42,197 nucleotides of DNA from Lentzea indica (GTDB taxonomy: Bacteria > Actinomycetota > Actinomycetes > Mycobacteriales > Pseudonocardiaceae), in the NCBI RefSeq assembly GCF_012184385.1, contig NZ_VSRL01000056.1:1-42197 (forward strand), read 5' to 3'. Of the stretch, positions 7,246 to 18,183 are shown in pieces; positions within the stretch are counted from its first letter, which is position 1, and the number at the start of each line of letters is the position of its first letter. The notes below the pieces were generated by a model, which saw only the letters and a list, made by a program, of their open reading frames with translations, was not told the DNA's origin and searched no databases. The position numbers and the translations under genes were made by a program.

Positions 7246-7285
7246 CACCAGGACAAGTGTGCCCGCAGCCCCCCGGAGGCGTTTG

Positions 7286-10177
<2,892 letters not shown>

Positions 10178-10188
10178 TCCGGGTGGTG

Positions 10189-10218
10189 AAATGGGCGCAC
10201 TCGGGGGTGCGCCCATTT
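10189..10218. terminator. Intrinsic terminator after gcvP, possibly bidirectional
   Basis: Perfect 12-bp stem AAATGGGCGCAC/GTGCGCCCATTT (10189-10200 with 10207-10218) with a 6-nt loop, flanked by A and T residues on both sides. It sits between gcvP and the convergent gene ending at 10220, so it could serve both. Confidence 0.85.
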
Positions 10219-10219
10219 G

Positions 10220-10408
10220 TCACGCGCCCGATGGGCAGGCTGGGTCGCCGCAGTCCTCGTCGACGCTGATGCCCGGCTTGTTCAGGTCGTGCTCGAACGC
10301 GTAGTGGAAGCACTCGGGGTGTATCCGCTCGAAGAGCTCGTAGTCGTCCTGGCTCAGCTCAACGGTCTCGCCGCACCGTTGACACGCCTGGTCGTTCTCG
10401 TCTGACAC
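10220..10408 (-). CDS. Small cysteine-rich hypothetical protein
   Basis: 62 residues, acidic, starting at a GTG. It has a CQRC pair near the N-terminus, then FERIHPECFHYAFEHDL and a second cysteine pair in CGDPAC. The four cysteines with nearby histidines suggest a zinc-ribbon-like fold, but I do not recognise a named family. It ends two bases from the gcvP terminator and lies 12 bases upstream of a broken methyltransferase gene on the same strand. The codon bias is good and the protein-like pattern is clear. Confidence 0.65.
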   Translation of the reverse strand: MSDENDQACQRCGETVELSQDDYELFERIHPECFHYAFEHDLNKPGISVDEDCGDPACPSGA

Positions 10409-10420
10409 CGCCAGATGGTC

Positions 10421-11025
10421 TCACTCGCGCCGGGCGAACACGACCGCCCCGTCGGTGCCGAGCAGCCATTGCGCCTCGACGGCGAACCCGGCCGCTCGCA
10501 ACCACTCCGCCACCCGCTCCGGCCGCCGCAGATGAACGTGCACCCGCATCGGATGCCCGCCGTAGCCCCGCGTCTTCAACCGTGACTCGTCACCGACGTG
10601 AAAACCGAGCTGCAGCAAACCGTCCGGCCGCAACGCCTCGTAGAAGTGCCGGAAGACCGTGGGCACCTCGTCGTCGGGCACATGGATCAACGACCACCAC
10701 GCGAGCACGCCCCCACCTGGGTGCCGAGCGGCTCCGTCATCGACCCCACCTCGAACCGCAGTCCGGGGTGGTCGCGCCTGGCCAGCTCGATCATCGCGGG
10801 CGAGAGGTCGACGCCGAACGCGTTCACGCCGAGCGAGTGCAGGTGCGCCGTGACCTCTCCCGGCCCGCAGCCGACGTCCGCCACCGGCCCGCGGACCTCC
10901 TCGGCGAACAACCGCAGCGCCGCACGAAGGTGCGGCAGCTCGGCCAGCTTGCCGCGCATGGAGCCTGCGTAGCTGACCGCCACCGTGTCGTAGGAGTCCC
11001 GCGTGTCTGCCAGCCAGTCGTTCAC
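10421..11025 (-). pseudogene. SAM-dependent methyltransferase, frameshifted
   Basis: The N-terminal half is in one frame from a GTG at 11025. It reads YDTVAVSYAG, then the SAM-binding VADVGCGPGEVTAHL, GVDLSPAMIELAR and RFEVGSM. The C-terminal half is in another frame, starting GGVLAWWSLIHVPDDEVP and continuing through LRPDGLLQLGFHVG to the stop at 10421. These are consecutive motifs of one class I methyltransferase of about 200 residues. The break is at the run of five C at 10710-10714 (plus strand); one extra base restores the frame. It would be the last gene of the DUF3224-isomerase-methyltransferase operon. Either a real pseudogene or a consensus error; the substrate is unknown. Confidence 0.75.
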
Positions 11026-11036
11026 GACCGGACAAG

Positions 11037-11696
11037 TTACCCCTCGAACGGCTCCGCCCGATGCCGTCCGAACAGGGCGAGGGCGGCGATCCACGTGTCC
11101 GGATCGCCGTCCCAGTCCAGCGCCTTGATCTGGTCTGGCGACCGACGCCCGCCGATGGCCCGCATCAGCTCGAACGACGTCGTCCGCAACGTCCCGGCGG
11201 GCTCACCGTGCCCGAGCACGCGGTCCCCGTGCTCCAGCGTGATCCGCAACGCGGGCACCCCGTTCTCCCGCATCCGCTGGTCGAGCTGCTGCAACGGCTT
11301 CGTGATCGCCGCCCGCACGGCGACGCCGTCGCGGTCGCCGGGGACCCCGAGCGCCGCACGGAGATCGTGCTCGTGCTGCACGACCTCAGAGATCAGCACG
11401 GATCCCATGGGCGTGTCGAACAACTCCGAAGCCAGCTGACGGTTCGCGTCCCACTCGGCGAAGGCGTCGTCCAGCGAGTTGTCCTTGCGGTCGCGGACCT
11501 GCCGTTCGCCCCACTCGCCCGACTCGACGCCGTCGAACCGGCGGTCCACGAAGTCACGCAGACCGCCGGCCAGATGCGCCACCACGTCCTTGACCGACCA
11601 GCCCGGGGTCGCCGCCACGGGCGTCTGCGGATCCCTGCCTCTGACCAGCTCGGTGATCCGCTGCTTGGTCGCGTCGTAGATGGGGGCGTTGGTCAT
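11037..11696 (-). CDS. Maleylpyruvate isomerase family mycothiol-dependent enzyme (DinB/MDMPI fold)
   Basis: 219 residues. The N-terminal half is a DinB-like four-helix bundle: WSVKDVVAHLAGGLRDF carries the first metal-ligand histidine region, and SEVVQHEHDLRAALG carries the paired histidines of the family. The C-terminal half resembles the MDMPI C-terminal domain. Such enzymes use mycothiol, the actinobacterial thiol, as cofactor in isomerase or transferase reactions; the substrate here cannot be inferred. The ATG lies two bases after the stop of the upstream DUF3224 gene, so the two are co-transcribed. The methyltransferase gene follows 11 bases downstream. Confidence 0.8.
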   Translation of the reverse strand: MTNAPIYDATKQRITELVRGRDPQTPVAATPGWSVKDVVAHLAGGLRDFVDRRFDGVESGEWGERQVRDRKDNSLDDAFAEWDANRQLASELFDTPMGSVLISEVVQHEHDLRAALGVPGDRDGVAVRAAITKPLQQLDQRMRENGVPALRITLEHGDRVLGHGEPAGTLRTTSFELMRAIGGRRSPDQIKALDWDGDPDTWIAALALFGRHRAEPFEG

Positions 11697-11698
11697 CT

Positions 11699-12076
11699 TC
11701 AGACCTCGTACTCCAGGGTGTAGGTGGCGCTGCCATCCTCCGCCCAGTTGACCGTCGCCGCACCTCGCGCGCCCGCGTAGGCGCCGGTGCCGTCCACGAT
11801 CTCGATCACGGCCTCGACACCTTCGCGGTACGCGCCGACGTGCCGCAGCACCAGCGTGCCCTCGTCGGCCGTGATCTCCTCCAAGGCGACGGTCCAGCAC
11901 ACGGTGTCCCCGTAGGACATCAGGTACCTGCAGTTGCCGATGCCGCTGACGTCGCCCGCGTAGGAGAACTGGACGTGCGCCTCGGTCAGCTTGCGTCCCT
12001 CGACCTCCTTGTAGGGGCGGCCGTCCCAGGTGTTCTCGTCCCAGCTCTTCACTTCGATGGTTCCGGTTGCCTTCAT
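11699..12076 (-). CDS. DUF3224 domain-containing protein
   Basis: 125 residues from the ATG at 12076. It is a small beta-barrel-type protein, with the pattern KATGTIEVKSWDE, then FSYAGDVSGIGNCRYLMSY, ALEEITADEGTLVLRHVG and the closing GSATYTLEYEV, all characteristic of DUF3224 (allene-oxide-cyclase-like barrel). Function is unknown. It is the first gene of a minus-strand operon with the mycothiol-dependent enzyme and the methyltransferase. It is divergent from a WYL-type regulator, with a palindrome in the 49-bp gap that probably controls both directions. Confidence 0.85.
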   Translation of the reverse strand: MKATGTIEVKSWDENTWDGRPYKEVEGRKLTEAHVQFSYAGDVSGIGNCRYLMSYGDTVCWTVALEEITADEGTLVLRHVGAYREGVEAVIEIVDGTGAYAGARGAATVNWAEDGSATYTLEYEV

Positions 12077-12098
12077 GCAGACCACTCTGCTGGCAAAT

Positions 12099-12117
12099 CC
12101 TGACAGTTCGTGTCAGG
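12099..12117. promoter_or_regulatory. Dyad operator between the DUF3224 operon and the WYL regulator
   Basis: CCTGACA-GTTCG-TGTCAGG is a perfect 7-bp inverted repeat with a 5-bp spacer, in a 49-bp gap between divergent starts (12076 and 12126). TGACA/TGTCA half sites are typical of YafY/WYL regulators, so this is probably the binding site of the protein encoded at 12126. Confidence 0.65.
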
Positions 12118-12125
12118 TTTGACGG

Positions 12126-13096
12126 ATGAAGTCCAGCCGCCTCATCCAGGTTCTGTTGCTCCTCCAGTCGAGGGGCCGGATGACGGCGGACGAACTGGCG
12201 GAGGAGCTCGAGGTCTCGCCCCGCACGATCTACCGCGACATCGAGTCGCTGGGCGCCGCCGGCATCCCCGTCTACGCCGACCGCGGCCCCGCGGGCGGCT
12301 ACCAGCTGATCGACGGCTACCGCACTCGCCTGACCGGCCTCACCACCGGCGAGGCCCGGTCGTTGTTCCTCGCCGGGCTTCCAGGCCCGGCGGAGGAGCT
12401 CGGGCTCAAGGAGTTCGCGGCCGCCGCCCAGCTCAAGCTCCTCGCCGCGCTGCCGACCGAGCTGAGAGCCAGGGCCGAGCAGATCCGCCAGCGCTTCCAC
12501 CTCGACACCCCGACGTGGTTCCGCGGCGACGAGCCCACCGAGCACCTCGCCACGATCGCGGACGCGTCTGGGAGCAGCGCAGGGTCCGCATGACCTACCG
12601 GCGCTGGGGCAACCAGACGGTCGAGCGCGAGGTCGACCCGTACGGCCTGGTCCTCAAGGCAGGCACCTGGTACTTCGTCGGCAGCGGCCGCACCTACCGC
12701 GTGTCGCGCGTGCTGACCCTGCAGACCACACAGGACACGTTCGAACGCCAGGAGGACTTCGATCTCGCGCGGTACTGGGCGCAGTGGTCGGAGCAGTTCG
12801 AGGCCCGCATGTACGGCGAGCGCATCACGGTCCGCATGACGCGAGCAGGCCTCGACAAGACCAGGTACCTGCTCAGCGGCTACCAGGCGCGAGTGATCTC
12901 CGAAACCGCGCCGGAACCGGGGGAGGAGTTCGGCTTCCCGACCGAGTCCACCCGGCACGCCGTTGCTGACCTGCTCAAATTCGGCGCCGACGTGGAAGTG
13001 CTGGCACCGAACGAGGTGAGACACGAAATCATGGACACGATCAAGGCGATGCGGGACGTCTACAACGATGCCAAGCTACCCGCATGGTTCCGCTGA
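12126..13096 (+). pseudogene. HTH-WYL (YafY-type) transcriptional regulator, frameshifted
   Basis: The first frame from the ATG at 12126 gives a helix-turn-helix (RLIQVLLLLQSRGRMTADEL, then EVSPRTIYRDIESLGAAGIP, AGGYQLIDGYRT) and the linker up to HLATIADA. The WYL domain then continues in a second frame. It begins VWEQRRVRMTYRRWG, then DPYGLVLKAGTWYFVG, TYRVSRVLTL and the C-terminal WCX-like region to 13096. The switch lies between 12564 and 12566, where GACGCGTCTGG would need one more G. Joined, the protein is about 320 residues, the family's usual size. It overlaps the next gene by 13 bases. WYL regulators often sense ligands or single-stranded nucleic acid; its target is probably the divergent operon. 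Confidence 0.8.
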
Positions 13097-13896
13097 TCTC
13101 GTTGAACAACGGAGTACGGATCCCTCAACTGGGCTTCGGCGTCTTCCAGGTGCCCGAGGACCAGGTGGCCGGCGCGGTCACGACCGCGATCGAAGCCGGC
13201 TACCGCAGCATCGACACGGCGGCCGCCTACCGCAACGAGTCCGGTGTCGGCGACGCGATCGCCGGCGTCCCCGACCTGTTCATCACGACCAAGCTGTGGA
13301 ACTCCGACCAGGGCTACGACTCGACGCTGCGCGCGTTCGACGAGAGCATGAGGCGACTGCGCCGCGACGTGCTCGACCTCTACCTCATCCACTGGCCGGT
13401 CCCCGAGCGCAACCTCTACCCGGAATCCTGGCGCGCGTTGGAGAAGCTCTACGCCGACGGCCGCGTCAGGGCGATCGGTGTCTCGAACTTCCACACGCGA
13501 CACCTGCAGCGACTCTTCGACGAGTTCCCGACCACCCCGGCGGTGAACCAGATCGAGCTGCACCCGTTGCTGCAACAGGAAGAGATGCGCAAGGTCCACG
13601 TCACCCACCGCATCGTCACCGAGGCGTGGTCACCGCTGGCCCAGGGCGCGTTGCTGAACAAGCCCGACATCACGGGTCTCGCCGACAAGTACGGCAAGAC
13701 CCCTGCCCAGATCGTGCTGCGCTGGCACGTCCAGCTCGGCAACGTCGTGATCCCGAAGTCCGTCACGCCGTACCGGATCAAGGAGAACATCGACATCTTC
13801 GACTTCGAGCTGGCCCAGGACGACATGACCGTGATCGCCGAACTGGACAACGGCACCCGCACCGGCCCGGACCCCGACCGCTTCAACGTCGCCTGA
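13084..13896 (+). CDS. Aldo/keto reductase (AKR5-like)
   Basis: 270 residues forming a TIM-barrel NADPH-dependent oxidoreductase. The catalytic tetrad is complete: Asp44 and Tyr49 in SIDTAAAYRNE, Lys70 in TTKLWN and His103 in LIHWP. Further family marks are IGVSNFHTRHL, NQIELHP and VIPKSVTPYRIKEN, which contacts the 2'-phosphate of NADPH. It resembles the 2,5-diketo-gluconate reductase group, whose physiological substrates are usually unknown. The ATG start overlaps the end of the WYL regulator gene, so it may be co-transcribed with it. Its last 14 bases overlap the convergent glycosyltransferase gene. Confidence 0.92.
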   Translation: MVPLISLNNGVRIPQLGFGVFQVPEDQVAGAVTTAIEAGYRSIDTAAAYRNESGVGDAIAGVPDLFITTKLWNSDQGYDSTLRAFDESMRRLRRDVLDLYLIHWPVPERNLYPESWRALEKLYADGRVRAIGVSNFHTRHLQRLFDEFPTTPAVNQIELHPLLQQEEMRKVHVTHRIVTEAWSPLAQGALLNKPDITGLADKYGKTPAQIVLRWHVQLGNVVIPKSVTPYRIKENIDIFDFELAQDDMTVIAELDNGTRTGPDPDRFNVA

Positions 13897-15040
13897 GCAG
13901 TTCCTCGACCAGGTCCGCCGCCACGGCCGCGCCACCGGCAGCCTTGATCTTCTGCCCGAGTTCAAGGGTGCGTTCCCGGTGGCGTGGCTGGGCGAGCACC
14001 TGGTCCACCGCCGCCCTGAGCCGCTTGGGCTTCCTGCGCACCACCCCGGCTCCCGCCAGGGCCACCCGGCGAGCCACCTGGGACTTGTCCAGCTCCCCCG
14101 GTACGACGACGAGCGGCACGCCCGCCTCCACCGCCGCCAGCACGCCGCCCCACCCGCCGTTGGTGATCATCACGTCGGTCCGCGGCAGCAGCAGGTCGTG
14201 GGGGATGAACGGAGCCGCGCGCACGTTGTCCGGCAACGCTCCCAAGGTTTCCACCGGCGCGCCTCCGGTTGTGGCCACCACCAGCGCGTCATGCCCGGCG
14301 AGCGCCTCGATCGCGGGCTTCAGCAGGTCTTCCGCACCGGTCTCCAGCGTCCCCTGGGTCACGTGCACCACGGTCCTGCCGTCGAGATCCGGCCACCACT
14401 CGGGCAGGCCGGTCCGCGCCGGTGGAGAGATCAGCCTCCCGGTGAAGCGCACCTGCGACGGCACCCGCACGGTCTCGAGCTCGGGAACCCCTTGTGCCAG
14501 CACGAGTTCCGGTGAGTAGAAGGCCTCCAGCGAGCCAGGTCTCGGCTTCAGGCCCGCCTCCGCGCGCATGCGGTTGAACATCCCGTCCACGATCAGCGCC
14601 GACACCACTCGGGCCAACGGACGACTGGCGACCAGCGGCGTCACAGCGACCGTTGCCCACGGCACCTGCCGGATCTCGGCGGCCATCGCGGCCCCGAACG
14701 CCAGGTGATCCGTCACGACCAGGTCGAACTCCGCCTCCAGGACGTCGCGTGCCTGCGCCGCGCCCGTGCCGACCAGCACGTCGCGGACGTTCGCGAAGTT
14801 CGCCCGCATGCCCTTGCCGTTTCCCACGCTCGGAAACGTCTGCGCGAGCAGGGCGTCGTCGAAGTCCGGCGCGTGCTTCCACGGCAACCACTCCGCGCCC
14901 TCGAACTTGTGCCGGTACTTCGCGCCGGTGTGCACCACGACGTCGTGGCCGCGCCGCACCAGTTCTCCTGACACCGCAGCCATCGCGCCGACGTGCCCGG
15001 CGAACGGCAACGACGCGACCAGAATCCGTGGATCCCCCAT
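13883..15040 (-). CDS. Macrolide-type glycosyltransferase (GT1 family)
   Basis: 385 residues from the ATG at 15040; further upstream sequence in frame has no alternative start with a ribosome site. GT-B fold: the N-terminal domain begins RILVASLPFAGHVG, and the C-terminal domain carries the donor-binding PFIPHDLLLPRTDVMITNGG, GVPLVVVPGELDKSQVA and a GTLE motif. It resembles enzymes that glycosylate macrolides for self-protection or natural-product tailoring (OleD, MGT). No biosynthetic cluster is nearby, so a detoxifying or resistance role is more likely than tailoring; that is inference. Confidence 0.88.
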   Translation of the reverse strand: MGDPRILVASLPFAGHVGAMAAVSGELVRRGHDVVVHTGAKYRHKFEGAEWLPWKHAPDFDDALLAQTFPSVGNGKGMRANFANVRDVLVGTGAAQARDVLEAEFDLVVTDHLAFGAAMAAEIRQVPWATVAVTPLVASRPLARVVSALIVDGMFNRMRAEAGLKPRPGSLEAFYSPELVLAQGVPELETVRVPSQVRFTGRLISPPARTGLPEWWPDLDGRTVVHVTQGTLETGAEDLLKPAIEALAGHDALVVATTGGAPVETLGALPDNVRAAPFIPHDLLLPRTDVMITNGGWGGVLAAVEAGVPLVVVPGELDKSQVARRVALAGAGVVRRKPKRLRAAVDQVLAQPRHRERTLELGQKIKAAGGAAVAADLVEELLRRR

Positions 15041-15077
15041 GCGGGGAGCAACGATCGACGTCTGCCGGGGGTTCCCG

Positions 15078-16784
15078 TCAGGCCTTCGTGGACAGCACCT
15101 GGCCGAGAGCCGCGTCGACGCCGTCGACGTTCTCCACCAAGGACACCGAACCACCGGTGGTTTCCGCGATGTCCGTCAGCGCCGCCTTGTCCACCTCACC
15201 GCCGATGGCGATGAAGCTGATCGCGAGATCCGTCCCGTGCAGCTGGGACTTCAACCCCTTCAGGTCGATCCCGCCGTCCGACGTGCCGTCGGTGATCACC
15301 ACGACCCGGTTGACCCGCCCGGCCACGAACCCGTCGTGCGCCGCCTCGTAGCAGGCCGCCAGCGCGCTGTAGAGCTGCGAGCCGTCAGAGGTCTTGAGCC
15401 CGTCGATGGCCTTGCGCAGCGCCTCGCGCTTCTCCGTCACCGGTGCGGTTCCGGCCAGCTGCTTGTAGGGCTTCGACCCGTCGAGGTCCCGTGCGAACTC
15501 CCACAGCCCGAACGATCCCGACACCGACCGGTCGACCTGGCCGCGCAGGGCCGCCTTCACCTTGTCCAGCCGGGGTTTCATCGACGTGGAGACGTCCGCC
15601 AGTACCGTGACGACCTGCCCGCCGCGATCTGCGGAGGTCCAGGCCGAGGAGATCTGCTGCGTGGTCGTCGCGTCGGCGGCGACCAGGTTCTCCGTGACAG
15701 CGGACCAGGAAACACCCGGCGAAGGTGACGGACGGTCCTGAGTGGACTCGACGCGCAACCCGCCGCGCGCCAGGATGGCCTGCTGCGCGGGCTCGGTCAT
15801 GAACTCGCGGAACGCCTGCGCCGCACGCTGTTCCGCTTCGCCGACCTCGGAGCCGCCGAGTGCCACGTACGGGAAGTCCGCCACCGGAGCCGGTCCGGCT
15901 GGCAGCACGCCGACGAGAGGTTTCGAGGGCGCTTCCTTGCCGGTGTTGTGCTTGAACAGGTCCACTTCGGACACCGGCGTGACCGAGAAGCCCGCCGCGT
16001 TGACCGTCGCGCTGTCACCGAGACGTCCCAGTGCGTCGCGCGTCGTCGGCGGAACCTCCGGCGGCACCGCGGCCGCGAGCTTCGACAGCTTGGACTTCGA
16101 CGCGTCGGAACCGAGCGACTCCGCCGTCACGGGCCCCTTGCCGTCGGCCAGTGCCGACTGGATCGCCAGCGCGGAAGCGGTGTTCGCGGACGGGTCAGGC
16201 ATCGCGACGCTGAACCGTCCCCAGGACTGGCCGAACTTGCTCCAGTCCGTGACCTCGGGCATGTCCGACCACCGGAAGTCCTTCAGCACCGGCGCGGCGG
16301 CCTCCGGAGCCGCGAGCAGGACCGGTGACGTGCCCACGGACTTCGGCGCCGAGCCCACCAGCTTCGCGTTCAGCGCACTCAGGCGGTTCGCCCACAGCGT
16401 CGAGTCGGGCAGCCACGCGTGCGGCCGCTTGCCGAGCTTCGACTCGTCCCAGGTCGTGGTCAGGCCGTCCAGCACCGCGGACGAGTCCGCGGAGGTCACT
16501 TCGATGGCGATGCAGTGGTCGTACACAACGGGCCGAGTGGCGCTCCACGCGCGCGCGACCTCGGCAACGGCCTCTGCAACACTCGGCGTCGCGGCAACGC
16601 GGAGCACGGAGTCGCCCTCGCTGCAGTCCTTGGCCAGCGCCTGGGCACGTCTGTCGAGCACTCCACCGGCCCACGACCACGCGAGCCAAGCGAGCCCGAT
16701 CAGCACGACGAAGACGACGATGAGCACGGGCCACTTGGCAATCCCACGCCGCACCCTCGCCCGCAGCGCGCGGTGTCGAGACAT
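15078..16784 (-). CDS. Membrane-anchored substrate-binding plus von Willebrand factor A domain protein
   Basis: 568 residues. The start at 16784 has GAGGAA upstream. A single hydrophobic segment (about residues 17-38, WPVLIVVFVVLIGLAWLAW) anchors it, and the rest is predicted outside. Residues 60-360 look like a periplasmic solute-binding fold (SVLRVAATPSVAEAVAEVA, then AFREFMTEPAQQAILARGG). The C-terminal 180 residues are a VWA domain with MIDAS residues in VTVLADVSTSMKP and a later VVVITDGTSDGG. Proteins of this fused type occur in actinobacteria and Chloroflexi without a known function. They might sense a ligand and contact other cell-surface proteins through the metal site. It ends 37 bases from the glycosyltransferase gene, on the same strand. 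Confidence 0.85.
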   Translation of the reverse strand: MSRHRALRARVRRGIAKWPVLIVVFVVLIGLAWLAWSWAGGVLDRRAQALAKDCSEGDSVLRVAATPSVAEAVAEVARAWSATRPVVYDHCIAIEVTSADSSAVLDGLTTTWDESKLGKRPHAWLPDSTLWANRLSALNAKLVGSAPKSVGTSPVLLAAPEAAAPVLKDFRWSDMPEVTDWSKFGQSWGRFSVAMPDPSANTASALAIQSALADGKGPVTAESLGSDASKSKLSKLAAAVPPEVPPTTRDALGRLGDSATVNAAGFSVTPVSEVDLFKHNTGKEAPSKPLVGVLPAGPAPVADFPYVALGGSEVGEAEQRAAQAFREFMTEPAQQAILARGGLRVESTQDRPSPSPGVSWSAVTENLVAADATTTQQISSAWTSADRGGQVVTVLADVSTSMKPRLDKVKAALRGQVDRSVSGSFGLWEFARDLDGSKPYKQLAGTAPVTEKREALRKAIDGLKTSDGSQLYSALAACYEAAHDGFVAGRVNRVVVITDGTSDGGIDLKGLKSQLHGTDLAISFIAIGGEVDKAALTDIAETTGGSVSLVENVDGVDAALGQVLSTKA

Positions 16785-16847
16785 CGATTCCTCACAACTA
16801 CTCAGCGGCCCCCGACGACCGCCAATCACGCTAACAGGTGAACTCCG

Positions 16848-17720
16848 TCAGCGAAGTGAAGTCACTGTAAGTATCGACTGGCACACGATCACGAGCCGTT
16901 CTCGCAACGGTCGCGCCCACTCAGCGAACGCCGCCTGCCTCCGCACGTACTCCGCGCGCCCATCGGGGGTCTCGATCGGCACCGGCCGGTAGCCGAGGTC
17001 CGCCAGGTCGTACGGAGAGGCCTGCATGTCGAGTTCGCGCACGTCAGCGGCCAGTTCGAAGCAGTCGGCGACCAGATCGGACGGCGTCGCGGGCTCCAGC
17101 TTGTACGCCCATTTGAACAGGTCCATGTTCGCGTGCAGGCACCCCGGCTGCTCGTTCAGGACCTGGTCGTCCCGCGTGGGCTGGAGGGTGTTGCGCGGCC
17201 GTGCGGGCTGCGTGAAGAAGCGGAACGCGTCGAAGTGCCCGCACTGGATCCGGCTCGACTCGACCACCCGGTCGGTCCCGTCGCGGCCCAGGCGCAACGG
17301 CCACGCGTTGTGCCGCACCTCCTCGGGCCGCTGCCGGTAGACCATCGCCCATTCGTGGAGCCCGAAGCAGCCCAGCCGCGCCGGCCTGCTGAGCGTCGCC
17401 GTGAGCAGCGCCTTGACGAACTCCAGCGTCTTCTCACGTTGTGCGACGAAGCTCTCGACGTCGAGCGTGACGCCCTCTGGAGTGGCCTTGTAGTGCGGAA
17501 ACTCCAGGTACTCGTCGGCGTCCTCGAGGGTCACGCCGGGCCCCGGGTGCCACCGTTCGAGCCGCACGGGCCGATGGCTGTAGTACGTGAAGAGGAAGTC
17601 CATGACCGGGTGCTTCTCTTTGCGAAGCTTCCGCTCCAGATGCGGCCCCGTGAACCGGCGCATGCGAGCAACGTGCTCTTCCCGCAATTCGTGCCATTGG
17701 GCTCGGGTCAAGACCTCCAC
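16848..17720 (-). CDS. Conserved actinobacterial protein annotated as 3-methyladenine DNA glycosylase
   Basis: 290 residues. I recognise a strongly conserved actinobacterial family, often labelled 3-methyladenine DNA glycosylase, but I see no helix-hairpin-helix or other known glycosylase fold, so that name is weak. Conserved blocks are HPVMDFLFTYYSHRPVRLER, CFGLHEWAMVYR, HFDAFRFFT, EQPGCLHANMDLFKWAYKL and ELDMQASPYDLADLGYRP. These are rich in His, Cys and aromatic residues, as in a metal or nucleotide active site. The GTG start is only 20 bases from the divergent ATG of the DUF1801 gene, leaving almost no leader, so both may be leaderless. Function is unknown in my view. Confidence 0.7.
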   Translation of the reverse strand: MEVLTRAQWHELREEHVARMRRFTGPHLERKLRKEKHPVMDFLFTYYSHRPVRLERWHPGPGVTLEDADEYLEFPHYKATPEGVTLDVESFVAQREKTLEFVKALLTATLSRPARLGCFGLHEWAMVYRQRPEEVRHNAWPLRLGRDGTDRVVESSRIQCGHFDAFRFFTQPARPRNTLQPTRDDQVLNEQPGCLHANMDLFKWAYKLEPATPSDLVADCFELAADVRELDMQASPYDLADLGYRPVPIETPDGRAEYVRRQAAFAEWARPLRERLVIVCQSILTVTSLR

Positions 17721-17739
17721 GAGCGATTACCGTACGCGC

Positions 17740-18183
17740 ATGGTGCAGAGCAAAGCCTCCACGGTCGCCGAGTACCTCGCCGAACTGCCTGATGAGCAGC
17801 GTGCCGAGGTCAGCGCTGTGCGCGACGTCATCCTCGCCAACCTTCCCGACGGCTACGTCGAGGGGATGATGTGGGGAATGATCACCTGGCACGTGCCCAT
17901 GGAGGTGAGCGGTCCGACGTACAACAAGCAGCCGCTCAGCTACGTGGCCCTGGCCGGCCAGAAGCGTTACTGCTCCGTGTACCTGACCACCGTGATGGGA
18001 CCGGGCGAGGAGTCGTTCCGCTCCAGGTACCTGGCCACCGGCAAGAAGCTCGACATGGGCAAGTCCTGCGTGCGCTTCAAGCGTTCCTCGGACCTCGCCC
18101 TCGACGTCATCGGCGAGGAAGTGGCACGGCTCAGCGTCGCCGAGTTCCTCGACTGGCAGCGCGCTGTCACGGCCAGGACCTAA
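17740..18183 (+). CDS. DUF1801 (YdhG-like) domain-containing protein
   Basis: 147 residues. Family marks are VAEYLAELPDEQRAEV, then the conserved EGMMWGMITWHVP, SYVALAGQKRYCSVYLT and a C-terminal LDMGKSCVRFKR. DUF1801 proteins are small single-domain alpha/beta proteins related to frataxin-like or YdhG folds; no biochemical function is established. The ATG at 17740 has no Shine-Dalgarno sequence, and GATTAC at 17724-17729 sits where a -10 element for a leaderless transcript would be. The stop overlaps the stop of the convergent zinc-ribbon gene. Confidence 0.85.
   Translation: MVQSKASTVAEYLAELPDEQRAEVSAVRDVILANLPDGYVEGMMWGMITWHVPMEVSGPTYNKQPLSYVALAGQKRYCSVYLTTVMGPGEESFRSRYLATGKKLDMGKSCVRFKRSSDLALDVIGEEVARLSVAEFLDWQRAVTART

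Noticed and set aside
7115-7285. N-terminal extension of GcvP by 57 codons
   Set aside because: This part is the second half of the riboswitch. The ATG at 7286 has a good ribosome site and matches the family N-terminus.
13883-15040. Part of a secondary-metabolite gene cluster
   Set aside because: A lone glycosyltransferase with no PKS, NRPS or sugar-biosynthesis gene nearby does not support a cluster in this window.
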